A stretch of 64,000 nucleotides of DNA, from assembly GCF_002105155.1 (NCBI RefSeq), contig NW_019029028.1, positions 186,001-250,000 of the forward strand. The letters run 5' to 3'. Below the pieces are notes generated by a model. The model saw only the letters and a program-made list of their open reading frames with translations. It did not search any database and was not told the origin of the DNA. Positions 1 through 11,551 of this stretch are shown here, piece by piece. Position 1 is the first letter of the stretch. Each line of letters begins with the position of its first letter. The DNA comes from Lobosporangium transversale. Its lineage: Eukaryota; Mortierellomycota; Mortierellomycetes; Mortierellales; Mortierellaceae. The position numbers and the translations under genes were made by a program.

Positions 1-156
1 TTTTTTGAGCGCAATGGACCGATTGCAGACCCCAAATATCATAATTCGGGCGATTTGGTTCATCGTGAAGGCTATGACTTCGAGCAACTGCGCGCATCGA
101 CTAAAGCAATGATGGCTTCAGTCTTTGAGGTTGCAGATGCCAAATATGATGCCTAG
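1..156 (+). CDS. C-terminal end of a probable M28-family (aminopeptidase Y-like) metallopeptidase, partial
   Basis: The first base is in frame and the frame runs 51 codons to TAG at 154-156, so only the 3' end of the gene is present. The segment holds a D-P-K-Y-H-N-S-G-D-L motif at residues 11-20 of the visible part. This resembles the D-P-x-Y-H-x-x-x-D stretch near the C-terminus of M28 zinc aminopeptidases, where the histidine is a metal ligand. It is followed by a helix typical of the fold's end. M28 enzymes of this type are usually secreted or vacuolar and trim N-terminal residues from peptides. The assignment rests on this one motif, because the signal peptide and the other metal ligands lie outside the window. 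The family is moderately likely and the exact type is unknown. Confidence 0.5.
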   Translation, partial: FFERNGPIADPKYHNSGDLVHREGYDFEQLRASTKAMMASVFEVADAKYDA

Positions 157-856
157 ACATGAGCTCAGGGAAGGAAGGCCACAGATCCCCCATCTATTTT
201 TTTTTTTTTATTCTAATATTTATTAAGACTGTCAATACCGCGGAAATTTGTAAAAATAAAAGTTGTTTGTATGCATGCAAACAAAAGTAAAAATAATCGC
301 TGCATATTGCGCGTCTTTGTTGTGGTGTGAATGTCTGCACCAAGAAGCCTTGGAGCATATTAGAGACAACAAATGACATGAGACAGAGAGAGTCGTGGGT
401 AAAGATTGGACTACGACTTGAACGAGTCTTAAAAAAATGACCTCGCAGTAAGGGTAAGGGTTACAGCCATGGCAGCATCAACTGCATCTGCAGAAGAAGC
501 AATAACCAAAGGTTGAGATTTATGTAACCATGAGCAAGTTACTTGCTGTAGGCCTACACACTTTGTGTATATGAGAGTGTTGAGAGAGTATGAGAGCATG
601 CAGACACATGTTGCCCAACAAAGCCCTTTTTTTTACCGTCCCTGGCCTTCTTTTGCCTTCCCGTTGATACGCTCTCTCCTGATACAAAAGTCCAGACAAA
701 TGGATGTGTGTTTGAGACTGCGTTGTCTAATTGCTCTTATTTCTCTTCTCTTTTTTCTTTCGTCATTCCTCTTCTCTCCGTTCATCCACCGCCTCTCTGC
801 TTCTCATCTCCCATTCGTTCTTCCTTCGAAGCAAAACGAGGATCCATTCATAACTC
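157..856. other. Intergenic region, 3' flank of the peptidase and promoter of the coiled-coil gene
   Basis: No convincing gene lies here. The first part holds A/T-rich 3' flank with a T-run near 199-209. The last 120 bases before the ATG at 857 are strongly C/T-rich (about 733-815), the usual look of promoters and 5' leaders in this window. Open frames here (565-885 + and 194-379 -) have no coding character. Confidence 0.6.
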
Positions 857-3800
857 ATGGCAGCTTCTGCCCTAGCTGCTCGTAGTCCTGCTGTTTCTAC
901 AAATATTGGTCCCAGCAAGATTAAGGCACCCGGTGACAAAGCTATCACTAAACCTCAGAGTGCGTCTGCAAAAACGACTACCAGCTTGCGTTTGCCTACT
1001 CCTCCTAAATCAACCACGCCAGCTGTAAAGCCAACTACATCAGCTGTAAAGCCAACTGCATCAGCTGTGAAGCCAACTGCATTAGCTGTAAAGCCAACTG
1101 CATCAACTGTAAAGCCAACCACACCGGCTGTAAAGCCAACTACACCATCTGCAAAATCAACCATACCTAAACCACCAACTGCAACATCAAAACCAGCAGC
1201 AACAGCCACTAAAGGATCTCTAGCATCTAAAACGACAGCTATAAAAAGTCCGGGGTCATTAAATTCGATGTCAAAAACTGCGACTACAGCTGCAAGCATG
1301 AAGCCTACCGCTAAAACTGCTGCTACTAATGCTGCTTCAAAGACGATTGCAACTAAATCAGGGGCAGCCCAAACGGTAAAGAAGCCGGCCACTCCCACCA
1401 GTCGACCAACCACATCCACTCCTGCTCCCCGATCTGCTGCTGCGCCCAAGCCGCCTTCAGCTTCATCAAAATCATCCACTTCTGCTTCTAAATTACCTGC
1501 CACCTCAGCAAAGTCCCCTCCTGCTGCTCCCAGAGTACCTCCAGGGTCCTCCAAATCACCTGCAACAGCATCGAAGCCGCTAACGAAAATAACCCCAGCT
1601 ACAAAGCCAACAGCTCTAACATCAACTACTACGGGCGCAAAGAGGCCGACAGCATCATCACCTTCCACTGGTGCAAAGCCGAGTGTAGGCTCAGCTTCTA
1701 CAGCATCGCGCCGTACTCCAGCAACAGCTACAGCAAAGACGACAACACCCATCAAGGCTATGCCTGCGACGGCCGCAGGGTCTGCAGCTAAACCACCTGC
1801 TGGGGGACGTGCGCCTCTTAATATGACCCCTACAACCATTCGTACCCCAGCACGTACATCATCAACTGCTTCGACTCTTAAAAAAGAGTCCGCTCCAGGA
1901 ACCCTCAAGACAGCAGCTACGGCTACTAAGAAGTTAAGCGTTTCAGCTGGTCGTGGAGCCCCTTCGCCTGCTGGAAGTGCCCAACCCGTTAAATCTACAG
2001 GCTTGGCTACAAAGTCTGCTACAGCATTAGAGTTGAAGAAGACTATCGCTAATATCAAGGTTAAGGCAAGTGAATACATTGACTTTTTTTGTTTTGGTTT
2101 AATTAATTGAGTATTTCAAAAAGATAGACTGATGATGCTCAGATAATTAATATCGTTTATATATTTATTGATCTATGTCTTTGAATAGCTTGATGAAGCC
2201 TCGACACGTCTACAGGCGAAAGAAGTTGAGCTTGCAGCTGTCCGTCAGCAGCTAGAGAGCGGGTTATACTCGGACAATTATGCGGCGACAGAAACCGCCT
2301 CGAGCGATGGAGGCGAGACGCTCGTACCTGAGATTGATCTTTCGAAACTGATTTCCAAGGTAAGATAACTTCAAGAGAAGGAGAAAAGAAAACCAATTTA
2401 TTCACTGTGTTATATATGAAAAGCAAAAAGGACTACCATGCTAATTTTCGACTCAACATCATCTTTTACTGCAGGACAAGGATGTTGTTATGCCTGCCAT
2501 TAGTGCAAAGGATAAGGTGGTGACGAAAAAGAAGCATCAAATCAGAACCCTCAGGGCGCGTATTCAGGTAGAGAAAGGAATAATTATGCAAGTCATGTTA
2601 TGCGGGATTGCATATGGCTATCAATTCTACATCCGCTGATTTGGGGCTTTGTTTTTCTTTTCATTACTTCCCATCGTATTTTTTGTTTTGAATAACATCA
2701 AATAGCGGCTTCGTTTAGAACACGAGAAACGAGTCAAGGAGCTGGAGAAGGTTGAGACTGAATGCAAAGCTGCATATGAAACTGATGTTGTTGCTCTTCA
2801 GCAGAAACTTGCTGATTCTACTCAGAAATACAATGATGTGATTGCTCTTCGTAAGAAGCTGGCAGACGCGAAGGCATTGCATGCTACCACTATTGAGGAA
2901 CTCAATAGGATTCACGATGACAAGCTCCATAGTCTAGAGTTGGAGTTGCAAGCGTTCAGACAAGAAAAGCCAAGTCGTGTAAGTCCCGATGTAGGGAAAA
3001 ACGCTCAAGATAGATATCGCCAAGATCTTGAGAGCATTAAGAACGCCAACAGAAAGGAACTATCGCAGCTTCTAAAGCAGCATCAGGATGAGATTGATGC
3101 GATCAAAGCTCAATTTGAAGAAGAAAAGAGGCAGCAAGTTCAGGAGCATGAGGTGAGGAATAGCTTGAATTAAGATGGATAAAGGTAGATGAATATCAAA
3201 TGGCTAATTATTCTACTTTTTGATTTCTTTTTTAGGCTGAGGTGAAAGAGAGGCTTGATTCAGATCTAGAGCAAATCAAGGCTTCGCAAGCTTCTCTCTT
3301 GGATAGTCGTTTGGGTGCCGAGTCTGGAATGGTCGAGGTGTTGGAACAGAGGCATGCACGTACTATGGAGGATTTTAAGGCTAAGCTTCAAAAAGATCAT
3401 CAGCACTATCTAGGCTCACTCCGAAATAAGCATCAGAGTGAGATCTCTAGATTAGAAGCCAAGCATACAGAGCAATTGGCTGCGCTTGAGAGCAAGCTCA
3501 AGACATTGCAAGAAAAGTATGAGTCAGACCTGGCGAGTATTCGTTCTAAAGCTGAAGCCCAAATTAAGGAACTCAAGTTGCACCATAGCAATGAGATTGC
3601 AAGGCGCAACGAGAAACATGCAGCAGAGTTGGCGACTTGCGAGATCACTGTTAAGGTATCTATTATAAATTCAGATGATGAATATAACCCTCAACAACAT
3701 GGTCACTTAACATTCCCTTTCATTTTACGTGATTTTTATTACATTTGCGTACCAACAGGAGAAGGTCCAACGCGAGCTTGACTCGTATAAAAACAAGTTT

Positions 3801-5205
3801 TCAACCTTCGTCGCTGAGACTCAGAAGACTCAAGACGAATCGATGAGAGATCTAGAGGCTAGCTACGAAATCCGGATTGCAGAGCTTATTGTAGAGCATG
3901 AGAACCATGTTCGCGAGCTGGAGAACGAAGCAAACGAGCAAGTCCAGCAAGAAATTGATCGAGTCGAAATGGAATTCGATCTTGATCGTGAACGCCTGGC
4001 ACAAGATCAGGCTAAAAAACTGCAACAGTTAAAGGTTGAGCATGATCTGGCTATTGAGAAGTTAGAGGACCAGCTTTCCAGAGCTGAAGGGCGTGCTAAG
4101 GAGGCTATTGAAGGGCTCAAAGAAGCAAGACGTAAGCATGAGGGCGAAATGAGTGAAATCAAGGCCGATGTACAGGCAGAGTTGAGTACGATTCAAATCT
4201 CAATTGAAGCTATGACTGCTTCTCAAGGCGATAACAAGGATGCATCAGAGGTATTACTTTGCTTCATGTGTTCTTTTCCCAGTTGTGTTCATATAAAAGG
4301 TTTCACAGGATTAACCAATTTTGCTTCATGATAAATAGGCTCTACAAGCTGGGCATGCTGCGATTCTTCACGCTGAGAAATCAGCTCACGAGTTGAAGCT
4401 CAGTGAATTCTTGGCAAAGAAAGAGGCTGCGTGGAAGGCTAAGAATGGAAGTTTGTTGAAGCAGGTCCAAGACATACGTGATCAACTTGATAACGTTAGA
4501 GCTGAACGAGACAGAGCTCATACAACTACTGATGCTACAGAGACGCGTCTAAAGAATGTACGCTCTTTAAACTTTAAAACATGTGTGTTTATTCATTCTT
4601 GCATACGTGTATGTAACTAACAATCTGGCTTCTCAAATATATATACATAATGTATTCTAGGAACACTCTGTCGCAGAGGAGGGTCTTAAAAGAGGCTTTA
4701 ACTCACGCCGAGAACATTATGAAGAAGCAACTCGTACTCAATTGACTAGGATGACCGAAGCCCACCAAGAGCATGCCGATGCACACAAGAACAAACTTAC
4801 AGACCTCACTACATCACATCACCAAAAGCTGCAGGCACTGAAAGACGAGCAGGAAACACAGATGAAGAAACGTGAACAAGAACATACGGAACGTGTCTTG
4901 GCCTTACAACAATCGCTTGAGGCTAAAAACAAAGTCGTTGCTGGATTGAATCAGAATGCCTTTGGAGTCGCCCAGGCTGTTCAACAGGCCATAGAGGAGT
5001 TAGCGCGATTGAAGGTAAAATACGCACACATCCTACACAGAAACACATTTTAGAAGCTCTGTCAAAAACTAATTCGTAATTGCTTTTTATCTTATTATTA
5101 TTGTTTTTATCTTAATAGAAACAAAACGACGTCCTGAAAGCTGAAAATGAACGATTGGATCAGGCACCCAAGCAGCTTCAAGCCTCCAAATTAGTGCTCG
5201 CGTAA
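857..5205 (+). CDS. Large coiled-coil protein with a basic Ala/Thr/Pro/Lys-rich N-terminus, function unknown
   Basis: Nine exons were joined: 857-2059, 2189-2359, 2475-2567, 2706-3152, 3236-3655, 3759-4250, 4339-4557, 4661-5014, 5119-5205. They give 1161 residues with no internal stop. All eight introns are GT-AG and all fall in phase 0. Residues 1-390 or so are a disordered basic region of Ala, Thr, Pro, Ser and Lys, including seven copies of a seven-residue repeat (residues 55-103). From about residue 390 to the end the protein is almost continuous charged heptad coiled coil rich in Glu, Lys, Gln and His. A basic disordered head before a long coiled coil is typical of microtubule-, spindle-pole- or cytoskeleton-binding proteins, but I recognise no family. 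The start is the first ATG after the C/T-rich leader. It ends KLVLA-TAA. Confidence 0.85.
1019..1165 (+). repeat. Seven tandem 21-bp units encoding a heptapeptide repeat
   Basis: Within exon 1 of the coiled-coil gene a 21-base unit centred on gctgtaaagccaact is repeated seven times, the last copy most diverged. It encodes x-A-V-K-P-T-x heptads (residues 55-103), a Lys/Pro pattern like those in linker-histone tails and microtubule-binding regions. Copies differ mainly at third bases and at the first residue, so the array is not brand new. Confidence 0.85.
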
Positions 5206-7561
5206 AGCAGAGCATGGAGACAACGATCATTAAAATACCCATAGTATCATACCCCGTATCCATAGTCCAGTCTTTCACACAACTTATTTTACACATATAG
5301 TAGCGTCTATTTTCTAGTTATAAAGCTGTTTTTACCAAAACTTGTATTTCGAAGTATTCGTTCATGTTATCATTTGAGACGGGGCCTTCCTCTTAGTGTT
5401 GAAATTGAAATTCATTCAGGTATGGCTGAAAGCTGGTCTCGTTGGTCGAGAGCTGAATGGTCTCTGGAACAAGGATATAACGAGTTTATCTACAACAGGT
5501 CGGCCACTATTTTATGTGTAGTCATTCCATAATTTTGGATGATTACCAGACTCATTAACGATAGGTCGTTCCTGTTCCTGCCCCTGCCTGTGCCCTCGAG
5601 TATGAATGGAGGATGAATGTTGATTTGAAGGTCCCAAAGTTCGTGAGCTATATAAATCGACGCACCTATCTCATTTTACTTTTGGACATTGCGATAGCTT
5701 CGTATGTAATTTGAGTTTATTTCATGGGTGAAAATTCATACAATGTGCATTTTAGGCATGTCAAATTCTGTAATCAATGTAGGTATGGTGGCATACGGAA
5801 CTTAATGAAGGTTTCCGTTTCATTGTAGATATTCTAACTTCAATCCCAGTCCCAGGAACGCTATCCGACACTGAAGTTGCGTGATTGCTGAAATTGGTAA
5901 GCCTACTACTAGTATTGATGACAAAGCTAATTTTGTCTCTATCACACAAAGAAAATTGGTGCGTTCATGTACACTAACTGGATTTGCGGCTCGGTCGTTG
6001 CTATTGTGGTTGTCGGGGTGTCTGCGCCTCACGAGGCGGCTTCAGCATTGGTTTTAAAACGATATCTGTTGCCTCTATTTCTATTGGAAGAGCATTGTGA
6101 GTTATTTCAATAGTTACTATGTGGAGAACCCATGTCCACGATAGTATCGGAGTTGGGTTTTAGTACAAGGGTCTTCGAGGACATAAAGGAGGTTGATGAT
6201 GAGCTATGATAGAGATGATAATGATGCTGCTGCTGCTGATAGTGATGTCGTTCGTGGTGATGCTTCTTGCTACAGTTGATAGTGCGGTTATGGCTATAGT
6301 CAGTATTATTTAGGTTCCGATAATGCGTGTATGTGAAACCAACTATTATTTGTACCGTAGATCAAGTTCATTTAGCACAGTAGGATTATAGCTTGCACTT
6401 GCGTTCGTTTTAATGCTATTGAAAGTGGTAGACTCTTTATATCTCGCGCGTCTTGTTCATTGTTGTCTTGGTCCTTGATCAGCGTTTGCATTCAAATTAA
6501 GATCCGAGAAAAGCTATAAAGTGCAACTTTTTTTTTTTTTTTTTTTTTTTTACATTGTCAAGTATAATGTTAGGACAAGGATTTCGATCGTCAACAAGGC
6601 AGAAACAACAGAAAGGGATAGGAAAAGAGGTAGAGAGGTGATTAGTAATTACCATTAATCACCATAGACTGAAGAATCCCTCCTTGTCGTCTCTTTGTGC
6701 TGGCCAAATAACTACTTTGAACCCATTTCGTTAACCAAGATTTTATTCTTTAGCAGGCCAAGCTGGAGCAAGCATTTGTTTTTACTCAGTCGCTTTTGAA
6801 ATAATGTTTCTGACATTTATTCGATATCGGGCGCCAGCGTTGACGGTATTTTACTTCGAACGTAGAGTGAAATATCAAACTCTTATGCTGTGCGTGCAAC
6901 AGTTAGTTTTCAAGCCAAACCATCGTCGCTCCACGCTGGATAATTTCCTGTCAATGCCACTGTGCTAGTTTAAATGCAATTTTCAAAGTCTTTTTATTTT
7001 TGATTGCCCTGCAAGAATACTTTTTACACATTTATCCTCAATATAGAGCAGGTAGCAAAGACAATGTGAGAAAGGCAAAGTAAGATTAATATAACACAGT
7101 CCTTGCGTTGTATAAATGCGGAGCCCATGTTTGTTCTTTGCTCCGTGGGCACGATTCGAGCCATTCAACAGCCGCAGAAGAGATAGAGGACTCAAGTTAA
7201 AAATAAATGCCCAATTGAAAATACATGTATATTTGTATTAATATTATACCAGAGACATAAAAACCAGTTGCCAATCAACCCCAGCATTTTCTCTAAGCTA
7301 TGCGACACTTCCTTCCCTCCCGCCCCCTTTCTTGTAGTTTAGTCTTTCTCTTTCTCTTTTTTTTTTTTTTTTTTTTTTCCTCTCTCCTTTTTTCTCTCTT
7401 CCTCATCTCATTCTCTTCTTCATCTTCATCTTTCATTCTTCCTCACCTTACAAGTTCATTGGCAAAGGAAACTCATACCAAATCTCAGGAACAACTATAA
7501 CGGGACAATACCCAACTCCATACACAGGAAACACAGGGAAAAAAAAAGAAAACTTATCAAA
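5206..7561. other. Long intergenic region with a decayed gene and homopolymer runs
   Basis: About 2.3 kb separate the coiled-coil gene from GNA1. The stretch 5422-6210 looks like a degraded membrane-protein gene and is listed separately. The remainder holds a T-run at about 6530-6551, A/T-rich sequence without coding character, and a C/T-rich GNA1 promoter at about 7290-7445 that includes a T-run near 7359-7378. The frame at 6983-7195 (-) shows no recognisable protein. Confidence 0.6.
5422..6210 (+). pseudogene. Probable decayed multi-spanning membrane protein gene
   Basis: Several short protein-like pieces occur in order but cannot be joined into one frame. A piece begins ATG at 5423 (MAESWSRWSRAEWSLEQGYN). 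One around 5566-5715 runs through W-R-M-N and then R-R-T-Y-L-I-L-L-L-D-I-A, which looks like a membrane helix. Next is R-Y-G-G-I-R-N-L-M-K at about 5780-5810, then by a frame change E-G-F-R-F-I-V-D-I-L, then K-I-G-A-F-M-Y-T-N-W-I-C with a hydrophobic run at about 5950-6010. A last piece at about 6167-6208 is F-E-D-I-K-E-V-D-D-E-L. The order and spacing recall fungal seven-helix proteins, with stops and frameshifts between the pieces. Small exons of a living gene remain possible, but I found no consistent splice chain. Confidence 0.4.
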
Positions 7562-8206
7562 ATGTCTCCTACACAGTCTGCTAACAAGAGTCCCTTCAAG
7601 AAATCCGATAACCTCTTGTTCGATCCTGCTCTTATCCCAGCTGAGCTGCAGGATGTTCTACCTCCAGGTTATGTCGTCCGTCCTTTGGCCAAAACTGATA
7701 ATCAAGTCCGATCTAACACTTCATTCCTCAAGACACTCGAGGTCCTTACAACCGTGGGAAACATCTCGGACGAAGCCTTCCAGAACCGTTTCCAATACTT
7801 ACAGGAGCGAAATGATCAATACTATACCATCGTGATCGAGGACATGAATGTCCCCGCCACATCAGCAACATCGGCCACTTCATCAACGCCTTACTTGGTC
7901 ACGCCTGGACGTGGCAAGATTGTCGCCGCAGGCACAGTGTTTGTAGAGCGCAAATTTATCCATGAGCTCGGTATGGTGGGTCATATTGAGGATATCGCAG
8001 TCTCTGCAGATCAACAAGGGAAAAAGCTTGGTCTCAGGATCATTCAGACTCTCATGGCAATTGGAGAACGAGTTGGTTGCTACAAGGTCATTCTTGACTG
8101 CTCTGAGAAGAACGTACCCTTTTACGAAAAGTGCGGTTTTGAACGCAGGGGTGTCGAAATGAGCTGGTATGTCAAGAAGCCTAAGGATTTCAAGCCCAAG
8201 CTTTAA
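7562..8206 (+). CDS. GNA1: Glucosamine-6-phosphate N-acetyltransferase
   Basis: A single exon of 214 residues makes a GNAT-fold enzyme. It transfers acetyl from acetyl-CoA to glucosamine-6-phosphate in cytosolic UDP-GlcNAc synthesis, which feeds chitin, GPI anchors and N-glycans. The N-terminal part has the family's L-P-P-G-Y-V-V-R-P-L (33-42). The core has G-H-I-E-D-I-A-V (140-147), the acetyl-CoA loop Q-Q-G-K-K-L-G (151-157) and the C-terminal N-V-P-F-Y-E-K-C-G-F (184-193), all as in GNA1. A short Ala/Thr/Ser-rich insertion (98-110) sits in a surface loop. Length is slightly above the usual 150-190 residues because of the N-terminal extension and this insertion. The ATG follows a C/T-rich promoter and an A-rich leader. 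The gene is convergent with TRM5. Confidence 0.95.
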   Translation: MSPTQSANKSPFKKSDNLLFDPALIPAELQDVLPPGYVVRPLAKTDNQVRSNTSFLKTLEVLTTVGNISDEAFQNRFQYLQERNDQYYTIVIEDMNVPATSATSATSSTPYLVTPGRGKIVAAGTVFVERKFIHELGMVGHIEDIAVSADQQGKKLGLRIIQTLMAIGERVGCYKVILDCSEKNVPFYEKCGFERRGVEMSWYVKKPKDFKPKL

Positions 8207-8690
8207 TGGTACTAGACACATTGATCGTTTTCCATTTCCCTACACATATATCCCTCCATGAACAGGATAATAATTCTGCTCTTTCTGTTTAAACATAATT
8301 TCATTTGTCCTTATCTTTATTCCCATTCTTATCTTTATCCTTTTGGTATTGTTTTTTTGTCGTTGTTCTATTCAAGTAACCTTTTGGCAAGAAAGTGTGA
8401 ACGAATCTATCACTATCATTATGACAGTTACTTTACAATCTCCATCTATACTTTCATTGTTTTCTCAAGTTTATGCATATGAATAAAGCGTAAGGATAAG
8501 AAAATTTGCTCTCACTTTATCTTTTGATACCAGGAAATCGAGAAAGTTAAAAACGTGTTTACTGAATTCTTATCGCAGTTTTCTATGCAATGAATGTTTA
8601 CAAGTTAAAGAGACCCATATGGGACCCATGTTTCTTATTCCATTCTAGATATATAGTTGGATTCATTTATAATAACTAGTCTACTGTGCT
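8207..8690. other. Intergenic region between convergent GNA1 and TRM5
   Basis: This A/T-rich stretch of 484 bases holds the 3' flanks of both convergent genes. An aataaa signal for GNA1 occurs near 8481-8486. I see no gene. Confidence 0.6.
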
Positions 8691-11075
8691 TCATTCAGTT
8701 TTGGGACGCTTCTCAACAGATTCTGATTCTGATGTAGAAGAATCAGCAGTGATATTACTCTCATTGCTGCTGTTGTTGGAGTCTGATTTAGTCTCGAGTT
8801 TTCGCTTCACATCACTATTTGGACAGAGGATGAAGGAATCATTCGGTCGGATGAACAAGATAGAACCACATAAAATTTTTATTATTTTGTATTTAGGACA
8901 ACAACAGAAGGAAAAAAAAAAAACAATAATAATAGAAATAATAATAGTAACACGTTACCCTACCTTGCAAATGCAATCTCAGCAGGTAAGCGAAACGAGA
9001 TGCAATACATGTCCTTATTAGGTGCTACCTTACGGACCCAGTGCAGTTTAACAGAGTCCAATTCTAACCGACCACCCATGGCAGCCTCAACACGCTCCCG
9101 AACATCTTCCTCAGGCTTTTCACTCTTGGAGAAACAGTGGCAATGAATCATAGGAAGCTGCTTTTTAGGCTCTAGGATCTCGCTTTCACGACCTTTAAAA
9201 AGCCCACGAAACGCATCCAAGAACTCGATGGCAGAAGCTGGAAGGTTCATAACAAAATGATCAAATGTTTTGAACGAGCGTTTCCCAGTGACAGATGTAG
9301 ATATGGGTGTTGATATAGAAGTAGTTGGTGTTGATGGTGTTCCTGATGTAGAATCAGGTGTTATGGCAGCACCCTTGGGCTTGGCAGTGGTCTTTTTCCC
9401 TTTGACTACGACAGTAGAATCAGGAGGTCGTTGGTATCCAGATGCCTCCAAGTCCTTGACTGCCTGACGGATGAAATCTCGACCATCCATGTTATAGATA
9501 TTCAAATTTCCTTCAATCTAAAACAAAGGCAAAGCAGGAAAAAAAAAAAAAAAAAAAAAAAGAGTTTATATCAATCGGCCCATTTCCTTTGTTTCACATG
9601 GACTGAAAAGAAAAAAAGAAAAAATCGTGCAGTATTTCAGAATTAGAGATACCTTGTTCAAAACCTTGTTCTCCAGCATGCTTGCGTATGAGGATGGGTT
9701 AAGATCGTTGGCATAGACCATGCAACCCTTCTTGGCTGCAGGCATAGCAAAGGGACCGACTCCTGCCATAACATCACACACAGCGTCCGTTGCACTGAAC
9801 ATCTTGACCAAACGTTCATGCTCCGTATGTAAACGTGAATTCCAGTATACTTGAGAAAAGTCGAGTTTGAATCTACAGCCGCTTTCTCTCTATAAAAATA
9901 AAAAGTAAAAAAAAAAAAAAAAAAAAAAAAGATCCTATTGATATCAAAAAAAAGAGACTGAAATCTATTGCAATGTCTTGTAGATATCGTTCTGGCGCAT
10001 ACCACTTCAGCGATCATATCATCTTCTCCTGCAAGGAGCTCCATTTTGAAGAACCTGAATGTAGTGTCAATCGAGTCAGTCTTGTTGACCACTGTTCTCA
10101 AATTTGGGTTCTTATCCATGATAATTTGTCCTATCATGTGCTTATAAGGAAGATATTCGTCCTTGAGATTCATATGTGCGATATGTCCGACGGTTGTGAA
10201 TGACGAGGGCGCCTCATCGACAAGTTCTTCTGGTAATACGGCGCGAAGGATCTCATCTGATAAAAAATCGGACATTTCGAGTTAAATGTCTGTAGTATTT
10301 GAAGAGTTGCCTGATATCGTTTTTTTTTTATCCTGAAGCTGTATGTACCTGCGGTCCAGTGTTCATATCCGACTGTAATATGAGTCTTCGTAAGTTCAAT
10401 ATTCTTTTCCTTAATAAACGTCTTTGTTTTTTCCGAGGCGCCTTTAAGATCTATCAGATTTTTTTTGGAAACGAATAAAAAAAAAAGTCAGATCTATGAA
10501 TGAAATACTTGGCTGCAGACAATTAAAGATCATATCAAGGGAATGGCTCCTTGCCTTCATCCTTAATACTCAGATTCAACAGGACAAGTCTTTTTGATTT
10601 TTCTCCATCATCACTATCAATCACGTTCCTGATCTTGGGTTCCAACAGCAGGTCACTAGCAATTAGATCGAAATAGTATATAAATGCTTTTGAGGTTTAG
10701 TCTGATTTCCTATATTCCTTGTCCCTTAGGTTGAAGCAGTTACGCTCTTTTTTTTTTTTTTTTTTTTTTTTTTGCCCTAGATATCCTATTGATTCGATCC
10801 AATGACATATTTAAAAGAACATACGTTCCAAGAGTTTTCTTGCAATCGTTAGTCATGCTGGCAGGAATGCGAAGTGCAATCACATTCACAGTTGTTCTGA
10901 ACATGGATCTGTCAAGAGTCTGGAGTCCTCGCTGAATCACTGGTAGCGGGATCATGGTTGCACTGTTGCTGATGCTGCTGAGTAGGTTAGGTGTAAGCGT
11001 AAGTAAAATAGAATGAGTACGTTGGTGGATCTTAATTGTTGTTACATGTATAGAGCAGGCACGTGCGAGCAACAT
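8691..11075 (-). CDS. TRM5: tRNA (guanine-37-N1)-methyltransferase Trm5
   Basis: Seven exons on the minus strand: 11075-10825, 10655-10555, 10450-10349, 10256-10003, 9889-9653, 9517-8964, 8814-8691. They give 540 residues. The enzyme methylates N1 of G37 beside the anticodon, preventing frameshifting. The SAM-binding motif [10 protein letters not shown] (275-284) is followed by A-N-D-L-N-P. Next come N-M-D-G-R-D-F (324-330) and N-L-P-A-S-A-x-x-F-L (406-415), in the family's order. The first 40 residues lack acidic residues and carry Arg, His, Lys and Ser, like a mitochondrial presequence. A second in-frame ATG at 10955 would start the cytosolic or nuclear form. Intron 2 has a GC donor at 10554. 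A Thr/Ser/Pro-rich insertion lies at about residues 350-395. The last exon adds an acidic and basic tail ending K-R-P-K-T-E. Confidence 0.93.
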
Positions 11076-11551
11076 TTATGGGAGAACTCTATTAATGGGC
11101 TGCCAACTGTAGAAAATCTTCACACTCTAGTTTTCAATTGGGCGAAGTCTTTCTGAAGAGATCATGTATGAAGTATCTTTAAGCGTTACATGTAAACCAT
11201 CGATTCTTTGAAGCATCGAGATTGAATATGGAATATGCTTTGTGGGAAAAAAATAATAGATGATTCACAAAAAATGACAGTAAAGCTGTTCTGCCTTTTT
11301 GCCTTGAACAGAGATTTTTTTTTTTTTTTTAGAAATGCCTCCAAATAAGCACCTCAAGTGGACAAATGGGCCCTGGCAATTTTTTTTTTTTTTTTTTTTT
11401 TTGAAGTCATTTAAAAAGTGATCTCCACAATCTGATATTGTTTTTTCTTTCTTCTTCATTCCATCGTCCCAACTATTTCTTCCCCGACTTTCATACACAC
11501 ATTTTCATTCATTGCCCCTCACTCACATACTTACATTCACATCACTCAAGC
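11076..11551. other. Divergent promoter region of TRM5 and the CDGSH gene
   Basis: The 476 bases between the two start codons hold T-runs at about 11318-11331 and 11381-11402 and a C/T-rich leader (about 11438-11545) in front of the CDGSH gene. No gene is seen. Confidence 0.55.

Noticed and set aside
955-2079. Long minus-strand open frame of 374 codons
   Set aside because: It is the antisense of the Ala/Thr/Pro-rich exon of the coiled-coil gene; the low-complexity GCx/ACx codons leave the opposite strand free of stops.
7120-7160. Possible tRNA 3' part (a gattcgagcc-like T-loop)
   Set aside because: No D-arm, anticodon arm or acceptor stem could be fitted on either strand.
8686-9021. Plus-strand open frame of 111 codons
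   Set aside because: It overlaps the last exon and last intron of TRM5 on the other strand and contains the A-run of that intron.
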